Part shown: one piece after another, positions 14,192 to 14,948 of the stretch
How positions within the stretch are numbered: the stretch's first letter is position 1
Layout of the letters: every line of letters begins with the position of its first letter
Source of the DNA: an uncultured Tissierellia bacterium
GTDB taxonomy: Bacteria; Bacillota; Clostridia; Tissierellales; Peptoniphilaceae
Length of the DNA stretch: 14,948 bases
Direction of reading: 5' to 3'
Assembly (NCBI GenBank): GCA_902489375.1
Contig: CABTZP010000024.1
Span: forward strand, 1-14,948
Made by a program: the position numbers and the translations under genes
Notes under the pieces: generated by a model
What the model saw: only the letters and a program-made list of their open reading frames with translations
Told to the model about the DNA's origin: nothing
Databases searched by the model: none

Positions 14192-14948
14192 TCATCTTCT
14201 CCGCCGAAGCCGTTTTCTTTTCCGCTTTTTTCTCAGCTGCATCTTTTCCTTTTTGGGCCGTCTTTTTCTCCGCTAAAATAATTTTCCCCTGGAAAACGCG
14301 AAGCTCTTCTTCCCGGCCTTCCTCCATTTGACCGGAAAGAACTCTCTCCGCCATCATATCTTCGATCTGGGTCCGGATCGAGCGTTCTAAGGGCCTTGCG
14401 CCCAAATCCGGATCATAGCCCTCTTTAGCAATTTTTTTTGCCACGGCATCCGTATAGGTCACGGTATAGCCCATGTCTTTAATCCTTGCCATAAGCTGCT
14501 CTAAGAGGAGACGGGTGATCTTGTAAATGGAATTTTCATCCAGACGATGAAAGACCACAGCCTCATCCAGGCGGTTCAAAAACTCCGGTCGGAAGGTCTG
14601 AGCCAGTTCTTCATGGACAATTTCTGACATTCTTTCATGATCATCCTGAGCCTGGTCTTGCTGATGGTCAAAGCCTAATTTATGATTTTCCTTAATCCGC
14701 CCGGCGCCGACATTAGATGTCATAATGATAATGGTGTTTCGAAAGTCCACGGTCCGCCCCTGACTGTCGGTTAATCTTCCATCATCCAAAACCTGCAGGA
14801 GGATATTAAAAACATCCGGGTGCGCTTTCTCAATTTCATCAAAAAGAACGACCGAATAGGGATGGGAGCGAACCTGATCGGTCAGCTGTCCCCCTTCTTC
14901 ATAGCCCACATAGCCAGGAGCGGAGCCTACCAATCGCGAAACGGAATA
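14184..14948 (-). CDS. clpC: ClpC-type AAA+ chaperone subunit (3' part; gene runs off the right edge)
   Basis: Hexameric unfoldase that feeds proteins to ClpP. The window holds the last 254 residues, beginning YSVSRLVG inside the second AAA+ domain; no start codon is present here. Seen: the pore loop GYVGYEEGG, Walker B VVLFDEIEKAH, sensor 1 MTSNVGA, and the sensor 2 region DLGARPLERSI near the C-terminal D2 domain. The clpC rather than clpB assignment rests on SRLVGxxPGYVGYEEGGQLT and on the following radA, the usual Firmicutes order (ctsR-mcsA-mcsB-clpC-radA). After VFQGK the protein has a Lys/Ala/Glu-rich tail of about 30 residues. It overlaps radA by 8 nt. Confidence 0.95.
   Translation of the reverse strand, partial: YSVSRLVGSAPGYVGYEEGGQLTDQVRSHPYSVVLFDEIEKAHPDVFNILLQVLDDGRLTDSQGRTVDFRNTIIIMTSNVGAGRIKENHKLGFDHQQDQAQDDHERMSEIVHEELAQTFRPEFLNRLDEAVVFHRLDENSIYKITRLLLEQLMARIKDMGYTVTYTDAVAKKIAKEGYDPDLGARPLERSIRTQIEDMMAERVLSGQMEEGREEELRVFQGKIILAEKKTAQKGKDAAEKKAEKKTASAEKMNG

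Overview
The window looks like chromosomal core DNA of an anaerobic or microaerophilic Firmicutes, probably Clostridia or Tissierellia. This rests on four things: ClpC-RadA-CarD-PIN/TRAM gene order, strong AGGAGG-type ribosome binding sites, QueH (the cofactor-independent epoxyqueuosine reductase), and a flavoprotein of the 4-hydroxybutyryl-CoA dehydratase / HpaB family. Base composition is moderate, with many A/T runs between genes. I cannot name the genus. Most genes lie on the minus strand; only the S41-like gene and queH are on the plus strand. I see no tRNA, rRNA, CRISPR array, insertion sequence or prophage genes.

Layout. (1) 1-623: the 5' part of cdaA, a membrane diadenylate cyclase, running off the left edge. 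(2) 893-1372: a non-heme ferritin with its own terminator. (3) 1642-3117, plus strand: a single-pass membrane protein with a degenerate S41 (C-terminal processing) peptidase fold, ending in a perfect 12-bp hairpin terminator. (4) 8314 down to 3195: a four-gene threonine operon, lysC-hom-thrC-thrB, behind a clear sigma-A promoter. It contains every step from aspartate to threonine except aspartate-semialdehyde dehydrogenase. (5) 8379-9059, plus strand: queH, whose 3' end overlaps the next gene tail to tail. (6) 9028-10479: an AbfD/HpaB-family flavoprotein behind a near-consensus promoter and a leader of about 137 nt with direct repeats and a possible AUU-started leader ORF. (7) 10759-14948: clpC (3' part), radA, carD and a membrane PIN-TRAM protein.

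How the genes relate. The threonine operon is tightly packed (0 to 38 nt between genes), so it is probably one transcript. clpC and radA overlap by 8 nt. carD follows radA without a visible terminator but has its own strong promoter. In many Firmicutes disA, the soluble diadenylate cyclase, sits near radA; here it is missing, while cdaA lies about 12 kb away. The window is mostly ordinary housekeeping DNA. The parts most worth a second look are the AbfD-like protein with altered cluster and active-site residues, its leader, and the S41-like protein that appears to lack its nucleophile.
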